A DNA stretch of 64,000 bases from Casimicrobium huifangae (GTDB lineage Bacteria > Pseudomonadota > Gammaproteobacteria > Burkholderiales > Casimicrobiaceae): positions 461,847 through 525,846 of the forward strand of contig NZ_CP041352.1 of assembly GCF_009746125.1 (NCBI RefSeq). The letters run 5' to 3'. Shown here one piece after another: positions 45,024 through 53,539 of the stretch. Position 1 is the first letter of the stretch; each line of letters starts with the position of its first letter. Position numbers and translations under genes: made by a program. Under the pieces are notes generated by a model. That model had not been told where the DNA came from. It made no database searches and was given only the letters and a program-made list of their open reading frames with translations.

Positions 45024-45893
45024 ATGCCGCATTCAGCCAATACCCTGCTCTGGAACGCCCGCCTGCTGCTCGTAGAGCGCGCGACCGAAGATGCGCATGC
45101 CTGTGCGGAGTGGTACTCGCAACTGCTTGGTGATCCGGTGGAGCAGGTGGCAGACGATGTCTGGCAAGTGCGCGGCGCTGATCGCTGGATGCTGTTTCGC
45201 ACTGGTACGCCAAAGACCGTGCCGCTGGTGGTCTATGCCTTTCCCGGCGTCGAGCAGTGGGCGGCCTATCGGGCGCAATTGCAGACCATGGCGATTGAGC
45301 TGCACCCGGTCGCGGCCGGTCTGGCGGCCATCGTCGGTGACAACGCCTTCGGTCTGCGTGACCCGGATCGTCGTATGGTTGTCTTCTGCGTTGCACCGCA
45401 AACCGAAGCCGCGCCACCGGAAGTCGCCGAGTATCTGCCAGCCCGTCTTCAGCACTTCGTGGTTGCTTCAACGCAGACGGTTGCCATGCTTGAGTTCTAT
45501 CGCGATGCGCTGGGCTTCATCGAGTCGGACCGCGTGGTCGACAACGACGGCGATCTGTCATCGGCGTTCATGCGCTCCGACGCCGAGCATCACAGTTTCG
45601 CGGTGTTCCGGGCGCCACAGCCGGGGCCTGATCATCACGCCTATGAAGTACCGAACTGGAACGCGATCCGCGACTGGGCCGATCACTGCGGCGACCTGGA
45701 AATCCCCATCTGGTGGGGCCCGGGGCGGCATGGCGTCGGCAACAACCTGTTCTTCATGATCGAAGATCCGGACGGCTACAAGGTCGAATTCTCGGCCGAG
45801 CTTGAGCAGATGACGGCCGATCAGGCCTATCGCGAGTGGCCGCACGGGCCGCGGGCGCTCAACCTGTGGGGCAACGCCTGGATGCGCAGCTAG
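45024..45893 (+). CDS. VOC-family protein, extradiol-dioxygenase-like
   Basis: A 289-residue protein from ATG 45024 with two vicinal-oxygen-chelate modules. The C-terminal module keeps likely metal ligands: His in RLQHFVVAST, His in EHHSFAVF or PDHHAYEV, and Glu in GYKVEFSAE. Segments like LEFYRDALGFIESDRVVDND and GPGRHGVGNNLFFMIEDPDG match type I extradiol dioxygenases that cleave catechols. The N-terminal module is diverged. The neighbours give no aromatic-degradation context, so the substrate is unknown. Confidence 0.8.
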   Translation: MPHSANTLLWNARLLLVERATEDAHACAEWYSQLLGDPVEQVADDVWQVRGADRWMLFRTGTPKTVPLVVYAFPGVEQWAAYRAQLQTMAIELHPVAAGLAAIVGDNAFGLRDPDRRMVVFCVAPQTEAAPPEVAEYLPARLQHFVVASTQTVAMLEFYRDALGFIESDRVVDNDGDLSSAFMRSDAEHHSFAVFRAPQPGPDHHAYEVPNWNAIRDWADHCGDLEIPIWWGPGRHGVGNNLFFMIEDPDGYKVEFSAELEQMTADQAYREWPHGPRALNLWGNAWMRS

Positions 45894-46059
45894 CACGTCC
45901 CGGACCACGCCGGGGCGTGACCTGATGTACGGGCGACCGTAGCGCGATGGTGCCAAACCCCGGCTTCTTCCGCATTGCTATTCCCAGCCGTCAATCTCGC
46001 AGTTCGAGCGATCTTTAGTTTACGCTGTAAGATTGTGGCTTTGATCCAATGAAATTTTG

Positions 46060-46779
46060 ATGATGTCGCAACGCTTGGCACCCGGCCTGACTGCGCTCGT
46101 GTTCTTCGCCACCAACCCGATCACCATCTCCGCCGCGCAAGCGGTCGACACTCAGTTCGAAGAAGTCATCGTCAAGAGCCCGAAGAACGCGGCGATGATG
46201 CCGTACGATGACGTCTACGTTCGCCTGAAGCGGATGGAGGAATCGAAGCTCGACCGGGTGCGTATGCAGATCAAGGTGACGCCGAAGGATGAGTCGGTCA
46301 AACTTGCCGATGTACGGGTGGCCATCGTCAACGACGCCACCAGCCTGCCGGTGCGGCTTGGTGCCGACGGCACGGTCACAGTGCCGATGCGTGCCGAGCT
46401 GTACAAGACCGACGCCGAGATTCGCAGCAATCAGCCGAAGGGCAGTCTGGCCGCGTCGCTCACGCTGGCCGTTGCGTGGTCGGGCGGGCAGGAGATTCCG
46501 TACTATGAAATCGAAGAAACGGTGCGGCAATTGCAAACTGCGGGCAAGGACTTGCTCGGCTGGTTCGGCTATATGCTGTTTTTCCCCTCGTTGAGCAACT
46601 TCGAAGTGCCGCTGCAATATCCCGAGCCGCGCGGGCAGACGATGCGGGTGGTGAAGGACGGCAAGACGCTTGAAACCTTCACTGCCGATGAGAAGGGGGT
46701 GCTCAAGTTCAAGCTGAAGCCGGGCTGGGCACAGTTGCAGCCGACGCTGGTATTCAGCGAGGCGCCGCCGAAGCTTTGA
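46060..46779 (+). CDS. Exported hypothetical protein
   Basis: A 239-residue protein. A hydrophobic N-terminus (LAPGLTALVFFATNPITISA) is followed by AQAVDT, a likely signal peptidase site. The mature region alternates beta strands and ends LKPGWAQLQPTLVFSEAPP. It resembles short periplasmic DUF-type proteins; I do not recognise a function. ATG codons at 46060 and 46063 are both possible. It is convergent with the Hsp70-like gene. Confidence 0.68.
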   Translation: MMSQRLAPGLTALVFFATNPITISAAQAVDTQFEEVIVKSPKNAAMMPYDDVYVRLKRMEESKLDRVRMQIKVTPKDESVKLADVRVAIVNDATSLPVRLGADGTVTVPMRAELYKTDAEIRSNQPKGSLAASLTLAVAWSGGQEIPYYEIEETVRQLQTAGKDLLGWFGYMLFFPSLSNFEVPLQYPEPRGQTMRVVKDGKTLETFTADEKGVLKFKLKPGWAQLQPTLVFSEAPPKL

Positions 46780-46801
46780 TGGCGGTTGTGGCAGACGGCA
46801 T

Positions 46802-48160
46802 CTACCGCGACGCGCTTGCTGCCCATGCCTGCGGATCGTCGCTCCGGGCGATCAGTGCGAGACCGTAGGCAATTGACTCCAGCTGGTCGCCGGTTTCGAT
46901 GCGGGTTGGGTCAAATCGCTGGTCGAAGATGGCACGCACCGCCGGCACGAACGAAGTGCCACCGGTGAGGAACACGCGGTCGATGTCCTTCGCATCGAGC
47001 CTTGCTTCGCCGAGCGCTTCGTCCACCGCATCTTCGATTTTCTGCAGGTCATCGGCGATCCACTGGTCGAAGGCGGCGCGCTCGATGGTGGCGTCCAGCG
47101 CGAGGTCGTAGCCGAGCCCTGTCGCGCGAAATGCCAGCGTCGCTGACGGCGCATTCGACAGAGCGGCTTTCGTATCTGCCACCGCCTTGTAAAGCGGATA
47201 GCCGAGGTCGTTTTCGATCAACGCGATGAATTTGCCGAGGCCGTCTCGCTCGATCGCGTAGCGCAGGTATTCGCGCAAGTCGCGCAGCACCGCAGGCGAC
47301 TTCATCAGCGCGAGCTGGTTCCACTGTGCAAAGCGATGATGGAAATGCGTCGGCACTTCGAGAATCTTGTCGATGCTCCGGTACTTCGCGCGATGACCGA
47401 GCTGCGGCAGGATCGCATGTTCGAGGATGCGATAGTCAAACACGTCACCTGCCACCGCCACGCCGGAATGCGCCAGTGGAATCGACTTCAGCGCACCGCC
47501 TTTGCCGCTGCCCGGTTCAAAGCGGATGATCGAGAAGTCGCTGGTGCCACCGCCGAAGTCGGCCACCAGCACCGTCGCCGCCTGGGTGAGCCGCTGCGCA
47601 AAGAAGTACGCTGCCGCCACCGGCTCGTAGACGTAGAGAATCTCGCCGAAGCCGACGCGCCGGAACGCCCGCTCATAGCGCTCCAGCGCCAGCGCTTCGT
47701 TCGGGTTCACGCCGGCGAAGGCGACCGGCCGGCCGGCAACCAGTCGTGGCGGCAAGTCATCAAGCGCACCGCCCGCATGGGATCGCATCTTTTCGATGAA
47801 CGCTGTCAGCAGATCCTCGAAAGTGAACTTGCGGCCGTGGATGTGCGTCTCGGTGAAAGATCGGCTCGCCGCGAACGTCTTGAACGACTGCAGGAAGCGG
47901 CAATCGATCGGGTCATCGATGAAGCGTTCGATCGCCCACGGCCCGGCCTCAAAGCGCAGGTCGTGCGCAGCACCGGTGTCTTCATCCCAGAAGCACATTG
48001 CCGAGCGGAAGGTGGCATGGGTATCGCCGGCCAGTGTGAAAGGCAGCGTGCGCGCCACGCCGGGTTGGGTCGAAGCAGCGATCACGGTATTGGTGGTCCC
48101 GAAGTCCAGACCAAGCGCGATGGCAGCGGAGGACGACGACGAAGGGGAAGGGCTGGGCAT
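46802..48160 (-). CDS. YegD-like Hsp70 family protein
   Basis: A 452-residue actin/Hsp70-fold ATPase without a substrate-binding domain. The phosphate loop LGLDFGTTNTVIA is at residue 16, the second loop VADFGGGTSDFSII near 205, and the adenosine motif VFLTGGTSFVPAVR near 405. Length and lack of the C-terminal domain match the YegD group, whose cellular role is not defined. Single gene, divergent from the TehA-like gene. Confidence 0.88.
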   Translation of the reverse strand: MPSPSPSSSSSAAIALGLDFGTTNTVIAASTQPGVARTLPFTLAGDTHATFRSAMCFWDEDTGAAHDLRFEAGPWAIERFIDDPIDCRFLQSFKTFAASRSFTETHIHGRKFTFEDLLTAFIEKMRSHAGGALDDLPPRLVAGRPVAFAGVNPNEALALERYERAFRRVGFGEILYVYEPVAAAYFFAQRLTQAATVLVADFGGGTSDFSIIRFEPGSGKGGALKSIPLAHSGVAVAGDVFDYRILEHAILPQLGHRAKYRSIDKILEVPTHFHHRFAQWNQLALMKSPAVLRDLREYLRYAIERDGLGKFIALIENDLGYPLYKAVADTKAALSNAPSATLAFRATGLGYDLALDATIERAAFDQWIADDLQKIEDAVDEALGEARLDAKDIDRVFLTGGTSFVPAVRAIFDQRFDPTRIETGDQLESIAYGLALIARSDDPQAWAASASR

Positions 48161-48312
48161 AAAAGCAATACACCGCCCTTCGTCGACGCATGGCGTGACG
48201 AACTGGCGATGTGCGGGCTGGCTGGCGGGCTGCGGATTCTACGGCATCGACTGAGTTCACCGACTGATGCAAAACGGTGCATCGACATCAGCATCGGCCC
48301 TACACTAGCCGC

Positions 48313-49356
48313 GTGAACATCGTCTCGTCTCCGCCACCTGCTCCCCCTGCATCGCCACCCGGCCCGGGCGCAACGGTGACGCCCATCGGTACCGGGCGGT
48401 CGTGGCTGGCGCGAATGCCGCCGGGGCTGTTCGCCATTCCGTTCGGCCTGCTTGGGCTGGCGGGCGCATGGCGACGGATAGCGGCAGTCAAGTGGGAATA
48501 CGCCGACGCGATCGCTACGGCGTCGCTGAATGTGGCGACCGGTCTGCTCGAGTTGCTTCTGGTGCTCTGGGTGGTACGCCTGATCCGTTTCCGCGCTGAC
48601 GTTGCCCGGGATTTCAATCATCCGGTGCAGGGGGCGATGCTGTCGCTGGCACCGCTGAGTGTGATGCTGGCAGTGGCGCTCTGGTCCTCGCCTGGCAGCG
48701 CGATGACCGCAGGCGGCTGGGGCGCGCCGATCGTGGCACTGGCGCTGGCGGTGCAGGCGGTGATTGCGGTGCGAGTGGTGTCGCAGGTGGCAACCGGCGG
48801 CATCGCGGGTGACACCATGACGCCAGCACTTTATCTGCCGCCAGTAGGCGGTGGGCTGATCGGCGCGATGGCGCTCTCCGCGCTGGGCCATCACGGCTGG
48901 GCGGTGCTGCTGTTCGGCATGGCGCTCGGCGGTTGGGCCCTGCTTGAGGTGCGCGTGCTGAACCGGCTGTTCGCCGGGCCGCTGCCGCCACCGCTGCGTC
49001 CGACGCTGGGCGTCGAGATTGCGCCGGCGCCGGTGGCCACGCTTACCGCGTCGATCCTGTGGCCTGCGTTGCCGGCTGATGTGCTGTTGATTGGTCTCGG
49101 CGTGGCCTGCGGGCCGATCCTCGCGGTGCTGGCGCGCTGGCGCTGGTGGAGCGGCATACCGTTCTCGGCAGGGTTCTGGTCGTTCTCGTTCCCGGTGGCT
49201 GCGTTCGCCTCGGCCATTGCCGAGACGGTGCGGCGCGGCGGCTGGCCCCCGGCCGTGGCCTACGCCGCCGCGCTGATCGCGACGGCGCTGATCCTCTTTC
49301 TGGCGCTGCGCACCTTGCTGCTGCTGCTGCGCGGACGGCTGATTCCGCCGGGTTGA
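48313..49356 (+). CDS. TehA/SLAC1-family transporter
   Basis: A 347-residue polytopic membrane protein with about ten hydrophobic segments. The first, LFAIPFGLLGLAGAWR, is the characteristic opening of TehA/SLAC1 anion channels, and GIPFSAGFWSFSFPVAAFAS with the conserved Phe that gates the pore is near the end. Family members move anions such as tellurite, sulphite, nitrate or dicarboxylates. I take GTG 48313 as the start; GTG 48277 would add 12 residues. A Pro/Gly-rich cytosolic head precedes helix 1. Confidence 0.84.
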   Translation: MNIVSSPPPAPPASPPGPGATVTPIGTGRSWLARMPPGLFAIPFGLLGLAGAWRRIAAVKWEYADAIATASLNVATGLLELLLVLWVVRLIRFRADVARDFNHPVQGAMLSLAPLSVMLAVALWSSPGSAMTAGGWGAPIVALALAVQAVIAVRVVSQVATGGIAGDTMTPALYLPPVGGGLIGAMALSALGHHGWAVLLFGMALGGWALLEVRVLNRLFAGPLPPPLRPTLGVEIAPAPVATLTASILWPALPADVLLIGLGVACGPILAVLARWRWWSGIPFSAGFWSFSFPVAAFASAIAETVRRGGWPPAVAYAAALIATALILFLALRTLLLLLRGRLIPPG

Positions 49357-49372
49357 CGCCTCAAGAGCGTAG

Positions 49373-49488
49373 CAGCTTTTGTGTCAAACAACCGTCTTAT
49401 CGGGGCTTGGAGGCGATTCAGTGAAAAGTCGACTATTGCCGATTCACCTCGTCAGGTCCGATGAAATCGTCATTTCAACCAAAAGCTG
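49373..49488 (+). repeat. Dispersed intergenic element, copy C
   Basis: A 116-bp element with the clearest ends: CAGCTTTTGTGTCAAA at left and TTTCAACCAAAAGCTG at right, which pair at 13 of 16 positions. It contains GGGGCTTGGAGGCGATTC and the core AAAAGTCGACTATTGCC. It starts 16 bp after the TehA-like stop. The GAGCCC hairpin of copies A and B is poorly conserved here. Confidence 0.68.
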
Positions 49489-49558
49489 ATTGTTCCAGGA
49501 AATGGGCCAATGCTGTGTTTCGGCAATCCGCAAACGCGCAAAGCGGGGGCGAATCGCG

Positions 49559-50335
49559 ATGACAGCACCAGTCACTATCCAACTTCGCCGCAGTCTGCTG
49601 CTCGTCGTTGCCTTCGCGGCATCCTGTGCCGCAACTGCCGCCGAGGTGAGCGTGCTGGCAGCGGGCGCAGCCAAGGCGCTGCTGCACAGCATCGAAGCGG
49701 ATTTCACCGACGTGTCGGGCGACCGCCTGCAGGCGCACTTCGACACGGTTGGCGCGCAGCGCGAACGCGTGGAGCGCGGTGAACGGCCCGACGTGGTGAT
49801 CCTCAGTCAGGCCGCCATTGCACAGCTGGCAAAGCTTGATCTCATTGACCGAGACAGCATTCGCGACATTGGCGACGTGCAGGTGGGGCTCGCGGTGGCC
49901 GCATCTGCACCTGCGACGGCGCTGCCAGCGATCAGCAGCGCGGAAGGCCTGCGCGCCACCTTGCTCGCTGCGAAGAGCATCGCCTACGCCGATCCGGCGC
50001 GCGGCGCCACGGCGGGCGCGCACTTTGCGACGGTGCTGCAGGCACTGGGCCTGCGCGAGCAACTGGCCGCACGCATCACCGTGCTGCCGTTCGGCGTTGA
50101 CGTGATCGAGGCCGTCGCCGCTGGTCGCTTTGAGCTCGGCATCAGCCAGTCCAGCGAGATCGTGCAGCACGCCGGCGTGCGCTACGTGGGCGCGTTGCCG
50201 GCGCCGTATCGTCTTGCCACGCGCTATCAGGCCGCCGCGCTGAAGGGCCGCACGAATGGCGCCGCATTGCTGCGCTATCTTGCCGGGTCGGCGGGACAGG
50301 CGGCAAGCCGCAAGAGTGGCTTTGCTGCGCCCTAG
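49559..50335 (+). CDS. Solitary periplasmic substrate-binding protein, ModA-like
   Basis: A 258-residue protein with a signal peptide (SLLLVVAFAASCAATAAE). The start of the mature part, VSVLAAGAAKALLHSIEADF, resembles the molybdate-binding ModA group, and PDVVILSQAAIAQL and YADPARGATAGAHFATVLQA fit the two-lobed binding fold. No permease or ATPase gene lies beside it, so it is an orphan binding protein, possibly for an oxyanion or organic acid. It is 47 bp upstream of the SDR gene. Confidence 0.78.
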   Translation: MTAPVTIQLRRSLLLVVAFAASCAATAAEVSVLAAGAAKALLHSIEADFTDVSGDRLQAHFDTVGAQRERVERGERPDVVILSQAAIAQLAKLDLIDRDSIRDIGDVQVGLAVAASAPATALPAISSAEGLRATLLAAKSIAYADPARGATAGAHFATVLQALGLREQLAARITVLPFGVDVIEAVAAGRFELGISQSSEIVQHAGVRYVGALPAPYRLATRYQAAALKGRTNGAALLRYLAGSAGQAASRKSGFAAP

Positions 50336-50382
50336 CCGACCGCGCGAACCCGCATTCATCATCGAACAGGCCGACATCACCC

Positions 50383-51177
50383 ATGGATCTCGAACTCAGC
50401 AGCAAACACGTTCTCATCACCGGTGGCAGCAAAGGCATCGGCCTTGCCTGCGCGGCGGCGTTTCTGGCGGAGGGCGCGCGCGTTACGCTGGTGTCGCGCA
50501 GCGAAGCGCACTTGCAGGCGGCGCAGGCGTCGCTGCGCGCTGCCAACAAGAACGCCATCGTCAACATCATCGCTGCCGACCTGCGCGATGCCGCCGCAGC
50601 CGAGCAGATGGTGGACGTCGTCGAACGTGACTTTGGCGTGGTGGACGTGCTAGTCAACAGCGCCGGCGCCGCCAAACGCACGCCCGCTGCCGAGCTCACC
50701 GCTGCCGCGTGGCACGACGCCATGCAGGCCAAATTCTTCACCTACATCCATGTCACCAACCCGCTAATCAAGCGCATGGGCGACCGCGGCAGCGGCGCCG
50801 TAGTCAACGTGATCGGCTCCGGTGGCAAAGTCGCCGCCGTCACCCATCTCGCGGGCGGCGCCGCCAATGCCGCACTGATGCTCGCCAGCGCCGGGCTCGC
50901 CGCCGCATATGCCGGCAAGGGTGTGCGCGTGAACGCGGTGAACCCCGGCCGCACCTTCACCGAACGCCTCGCCGAAGGCATGCAGGCTGAAGCGCGCCAG
51001 CAGGGTGTCAGCGTGGAAGAAGCCATCGCGAAAGCCAACAAGAGCCTGCCGCTCGGCCGCTTCGCCAAACCCGAAGAAATCGCCGACGCGGTCGTCTACC
51101 TTGCGTCAGCCCGCGCCAGCTACATCAACGGCGCGCTGGTGGCGATGGATGGCGCGCTGACGCCGATGGTGGTGTAG
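50383..51177 (+). CDS. SDR-family protein lacking the catalytic Tyr and Lys
   Basis: A 264-residue short-chain dehydrogenase/reductase fold. The cofactor loop TGGSKGIG is intact at residues 13-20, NSAG at 92-95, and the catalytic-Ser position is kept in NVIGSGGK (Ser146). At the position of the Y-x3-K active site the sequence reads HLAGGAANAALM: aligned from the conserved VRVNAVNPG block, Tyr is Gly158 and Lys is Asn162. A normal oxidoreductase mechanism is therefore unlikely; it may be a non-canonical enzyme or binding protein. Close to the ModA-like gene and probably co-transcribed. Confidence 0.85.
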   Translation: MDLELSSKHVLITGGSKGIGLACAAAFLAEGARVTLVSRSEAHLQAAQASLRAANKNAIVNIIAADLRDAAAAEQMVDVVERDFGVVDVLVNSAGAAKRTPAAELTAAAWHDAMQAKFFTYIHVTNPLIKRMGDRGSGAVVNVIGSGGKVAAVTHLAGGAANAALMLASAGLAAAYAGKGVRVNAVNPGRTFTERLAEGMQAEARQQGVSVEEAIAKANKSLPLGRFAKPEEIADAVVYLASARASYINGALVAMDGALTPMVV

Positions 51178-51188
51178 CGCGTCACATC

Positions 51189-51219
51189 CGTTCGTGGTGA
51201 GCCTGTCGAACCATGAACG
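51189..51219. repeat. Widespread-type inverted intergenic motif
   Basis: CGTTCGTGGTGAGCCTGTCG followed by AACCATGAACG. It is of the common TTCGACAGGCTCACCACGAA type of short intergenic repeats found in many proteobacterial genomes. CGTTCGTGGT and ACCATGAACG form an almost perfect stem. Confidence 0.6.
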
Positions 51220-51332
51220 CGCGACAAAGTCACTCGTAGCCTCAATTCCGCAACGCTCGATCGCAGCTACATCGACACGAGTAGGTCGGGACGCTTGCGG
51301 TCTGGACGGTCGCGAACTCAGCGCTTGGTTCC

Positions 51333-51360
51333 GTAGGGTGGGCAACTCGTTGCCCACGCG
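51333..51360. repeat. GTGGGCAA...TTGCCCAC repeat
   Basis: GTAGGGTGGGCAACTCGTTG then CCCACGCG; an 8-bp stem GTGGGCAA/TTGCCCAC with loop CTCG. This is a common intergenic repeat in beta- and gammaproteobacteria. It lies between the convergent SDR and DUF2214 genes and could help terminate both. Confidence 0.65.
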
Positions 51361-51375
51361 TCGGCGTTAGATCAG

Positions 51376-51825
51376 CTAGTGCCCGATCCCCCGCGCCATC
51401 AGCGCCGCGCAGATCATCACGCCGGAGAGCGCGTGCAGCTCCCACACCACCAGCTTGCGCGTGGTCAGCCACTCTGCGGCGTCGGGCAAGGCGCCAGTTG
51501 CCCGCAAGGCGCGTGACCAGCGGATGAAGCGAATAGTCGGCGGCACCGACAGCAACCCGGCCAGCGCAAACAAACCAACCTTCAACCAGAACACCGGATT
51601 GCCGGTGTAGAACGCGTAGCCCTTCGCGCCATAGATCACGCGCAGCGCACCGACGATCAGCAGCCCCACCGCTGCAATGCCGTAGAACAAATCAATCTTG
51701 GCAATGCGCGGCAACACATCCGCCGACGGCGGCCCGCGCAAGATCGCCCACTCCGCCATGATCAGACCGACCAGGCCGAACGCGAACAGGTGATGGAAGA
51801 TGGCTAGCAGGGCGTCGGTGGTCAT
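51376..51825 (-). CDS. DUF2214-family membrane protein
   Basis: A 149-residue protein with four hydrophobic helices: LLAIFHHLFAFGLVGLIMAE, LFYGIAAVGLLIVGALRVIY, FWLKVGLFALAGLLSVPPTI and LVVWELHALSGVMICAALMA. The FHH opening and the WLKVGLFAL block match the DUF2214 family, of unknown role; conserved His residues could bind haem or metal. Its start overlaps the stop of the upstream small gene by four bases. Confidence 0.84.
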   Translation of the reverse strand: MTTDALLAIFHHLFAFGLVGLIMAEWAILRGPPSADVLPRIAKIDLFYGIAAVGLLIVGALRVIYGAKGYAFYTGNPVFWLKVGLFALAGLLSVPPTIRFIRWSRALRATGALPDAAEWLTTRKLVVWELHALSGVMICAALMARGIGH

Positions 51826-52025
51826 GATGCGCTCTTGTCGGCAGGGGACGGGGTATCAATCATCGCAGCCAATTGGCCCGCAATCAATTGCGCCCAGTCC
51901 GGCGCATTGCGGTGTTTGTGAACATCCTGCCTCGCCGCGTGCGCCAGCCACACCCAGTTGATGACGGACTTATCACTAGTCGAATCTCCGAACACAATCA
52001 GACGCGGGTGACGCTCACCCGCCAT
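51822..52025 (-). CDS. Small protein with GDST motif
   Basis: A 67-residue protein (ATG 52025; GTG 52028 possible). It opens with MAGERHPRLIVFGDSTSDKS; the strand plus GDS resembles the first block of SGNH/GDSL esterases, and NAPDWAQLIAGQLAA the following helix, but the rest of the fold is missing. It may be a gene remnant or an unrelated small protein. The stop overlaps the start of the DUF2214 gene, so it is likely translated with it. Confidence 0.45.
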   Translation of the reverse strand: MAGERHPRLIVFGDSTSDKSVINWVWLAHAARQDVHKHRNAPDWAQLIAGQLAAMIDTPSPADKSAS

Positions 52026-52033
52026 CACTGCCC

Positions 52034-52252
52034 CTAGAGGCGCGGCACGTTGAACTGCTTGCGCAGGTACGCGGCGCGAGCCTCAGCGGCGCGAACTTCC
52101 GCAGCAAACCGCCCCTTTGCCTGCTCGGCGGCCGCCGCGCGCTTCTCACCGGCAACACGCGCCACATCGGCCATCACCTCCGCAAGCTCGGCATCGGTGG
52201 GTTCGCATTCAACGGCCAAAGGATCAGTGCCTGGCATTTGATCGGTAGACAT
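52034..52252 (-). CDS. Small helical hypothetical protein
   Basis: A 72-residue acidic-then-basic protein from ATG 52252. The N-terminus is Asp/Glu-rich and the middle (VAGEKRAAAAEQAKGRFAAE) is a long Ala-rich helix, possibly a coiled coil. The upstream extension to 52387 reads as non-coding. Eight base pairs separate it from the GDST-motif gene. Unknown function. Confidence 0.45.
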   Translation of the reverse strand: MSTDQMPGTDPLAVECEPTDAELAEVMADVARVAGEKRAAAAEQAKGRFAAEVRAAEARAAYLRKQFNVPRL

Positions 52253-52433
52253 GCTGAACGCTACTCGTGGACGATGAGCGGATAGTAGCGCAGCGCGTGG
52301 TACGGCGAGCGTTGGCGACAAGCTGATACGAGACGGCTTTGTTCGTGCGGTAAACCTCACACAATGGGCTAGTAAGTGAGATATCACCCTTTCAATATGT
52401 TGGCTGCTGACATATCGGAGATAATTCGCCGAA

Positions 52434-53132
52434 ATGAACAGGAAAGCGGCACTCGGAATTTACGCCTTGCACGAAGCTGAAAGGCTTACGGGCGTGAAGG
52501 CGCGTTCGCTCCGTCGGTGGCTTTTTGGGTATTCGTATGCGAGCCGTCTTGGTCGCGACGGCAAAAATTTTTCAGCGCCTTTGTGGCGATCTCAATATTC
52601 CAGCGAAACTTTTTCCGAGCCAGTAGTCGGTTTTCATGATTTGCTTGAAGCTCGTGTTGTGGGCGAGTTTGTGAAGGCGGGCGTTCCCTTAATTGTTATT
52701 CGTTCTTGCCTGCAGTCAGCGCGTGACCTATTTGGTATCGATTACCCATTTACCGCGCATAGATTTTTGACTGATGGTCGCACCATCTACCGCGATGCTC
52801 TGAAAAGTGCAGAAGACGGGGCTCTGTTGAATCTAAAGAGCCGCCAATTTGCCTTTGGATCTGTAATCAGACCTTCGCTTTACGCTGGTATCGAGTACAG
52901 CGGCACTGCGGCTCGCAGGTGGTTTCCCGATGCGAGAGTGAAATCAATTGCGCTTGATCCGACTATTGCATTCGGAAAGCCACACGTTGTGGACGTTGGC
53001 GTACCGACCGGTGCTGTTTACTCAACCTATCTGGCAGAAGATAAGGATGCAGTGCGCACAGCGAAGATCTTGGAGATCGATAGGCGACAAGTTGAATCTG
53101 CTGTTCGATTTGAAGAACGACTGGCGGCTTGA
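52434..53132 (+). CDS. DUF433-type antitoxin-like protein
   Basis: A 232-residue protein. The N-terminus has a MerR-like helix-turn-helix (YALHEAERLTGVKARSLRRW), and the C-terminal region (LDPTIAFGKPHVVDVGVPTG then AVYSTYLAEDKDA) fits the DUF433 motif common in VapB45-like antitoxins. It overlaps the PIN-like gene by four bases. The DNA from 52.4 to 53.5 kb is clearly less GC-rich than its surroundings and uses AT-ending codons, a sign of transfer. It may repress its own operon and neutralise the toxin. Confidence 0.78.
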   Translation: MNRKAALGIYALHEAERLTGVKARSLRRWLFGYSYASRLGRDGKNFSAPLWRSQYSSETFSEPVVGFHDLLEARVVGEFVKAGVPLIVIRSCLQSARDLFGIDYPFTAHRFLTDGRTIYRDALKSAEDGALLNLKSRQFAFGSVIRPSLYAGIEYSGTAARRWFPDARVKSIALDPTIAFGKPHVVDVGVPTGAVYSTYLAEDKDAVRTAKILEIDRRQVESAVRFEERLAA

Positions 53133-53536
53133 AATTTCTCGTTGACAACAATCTTCCGCCAGCGCTCGCACGAGCGCTAGACGCGCTTTCGCGCGACAGC
53201 GACTTACCGGTTGATTGTGTTGTTGCTTTGCGAGACCGTTTTGCCCCGAATACGATTGATGTTGAGTGGATGTCTGAGCTTGCTGCGGAGGGCGGTTGGA
53301 ACGTTGTCTCAACGGATAACTTCCGAAAAAGCAACGCGGAACGTGAGCTGCTGCGTCGTGAGGGGTTCAACGTATTCGTCTTGCAAAGAGCTTGGTCAAG
53401 TCAGCGATATTGGCAAAAGTCTGCCCAACTGGTGATGTGGTGGCCCAAAATTGTTGATTACGCACGTAACAGTCAAAAGGCGGCCGTAAGAGTACCTTGG
53501 CGACACACTGGCAAGTTTGAGCAAATTCGCCTCTAG
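53129..53536 (+). CDS. PIN-like (VapC45/DUF5615) toxin candidate
   Basis: A 135-residue protein starting at TTG 53129, overlapping the antitoxin-like gene. It starts MKFLVDNNLPPALARALDAL, the standard opening of PIN-like DUF5615/VapC45 proteins with the first acidic residue Asp6. Further acidic positions are in NTIDVEWM and VVSTDNF. The C-terminal basic part (VPWRHTGKFEQIRL) may contact RNA. It probably cleaves RNA when the antitoxin is lost. The stop is 3 bp from the icmF stop (convergent). Confidence 0.78.
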   Translation: MKFLVDNNLPPALARALDALSRDSDLPVDCVVALRDRFAPNTIDVEWMSELAAEGGWNVVSTDNFRKSNAERELLRREGFNVFVLQRAWSSQRYWQKSAQLVMWWPKIVDYARNSQKAAVRVPWRHTGKFEQIRL

Positions 53537-53539
53537 CCG

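Noticed and set aside
45894-46059. Possible RNA gene in the gap before the exported hypothetical gene
   Set aside because: Short inverted stretches only; no cloverleaf or known RNA pattern could be formed.
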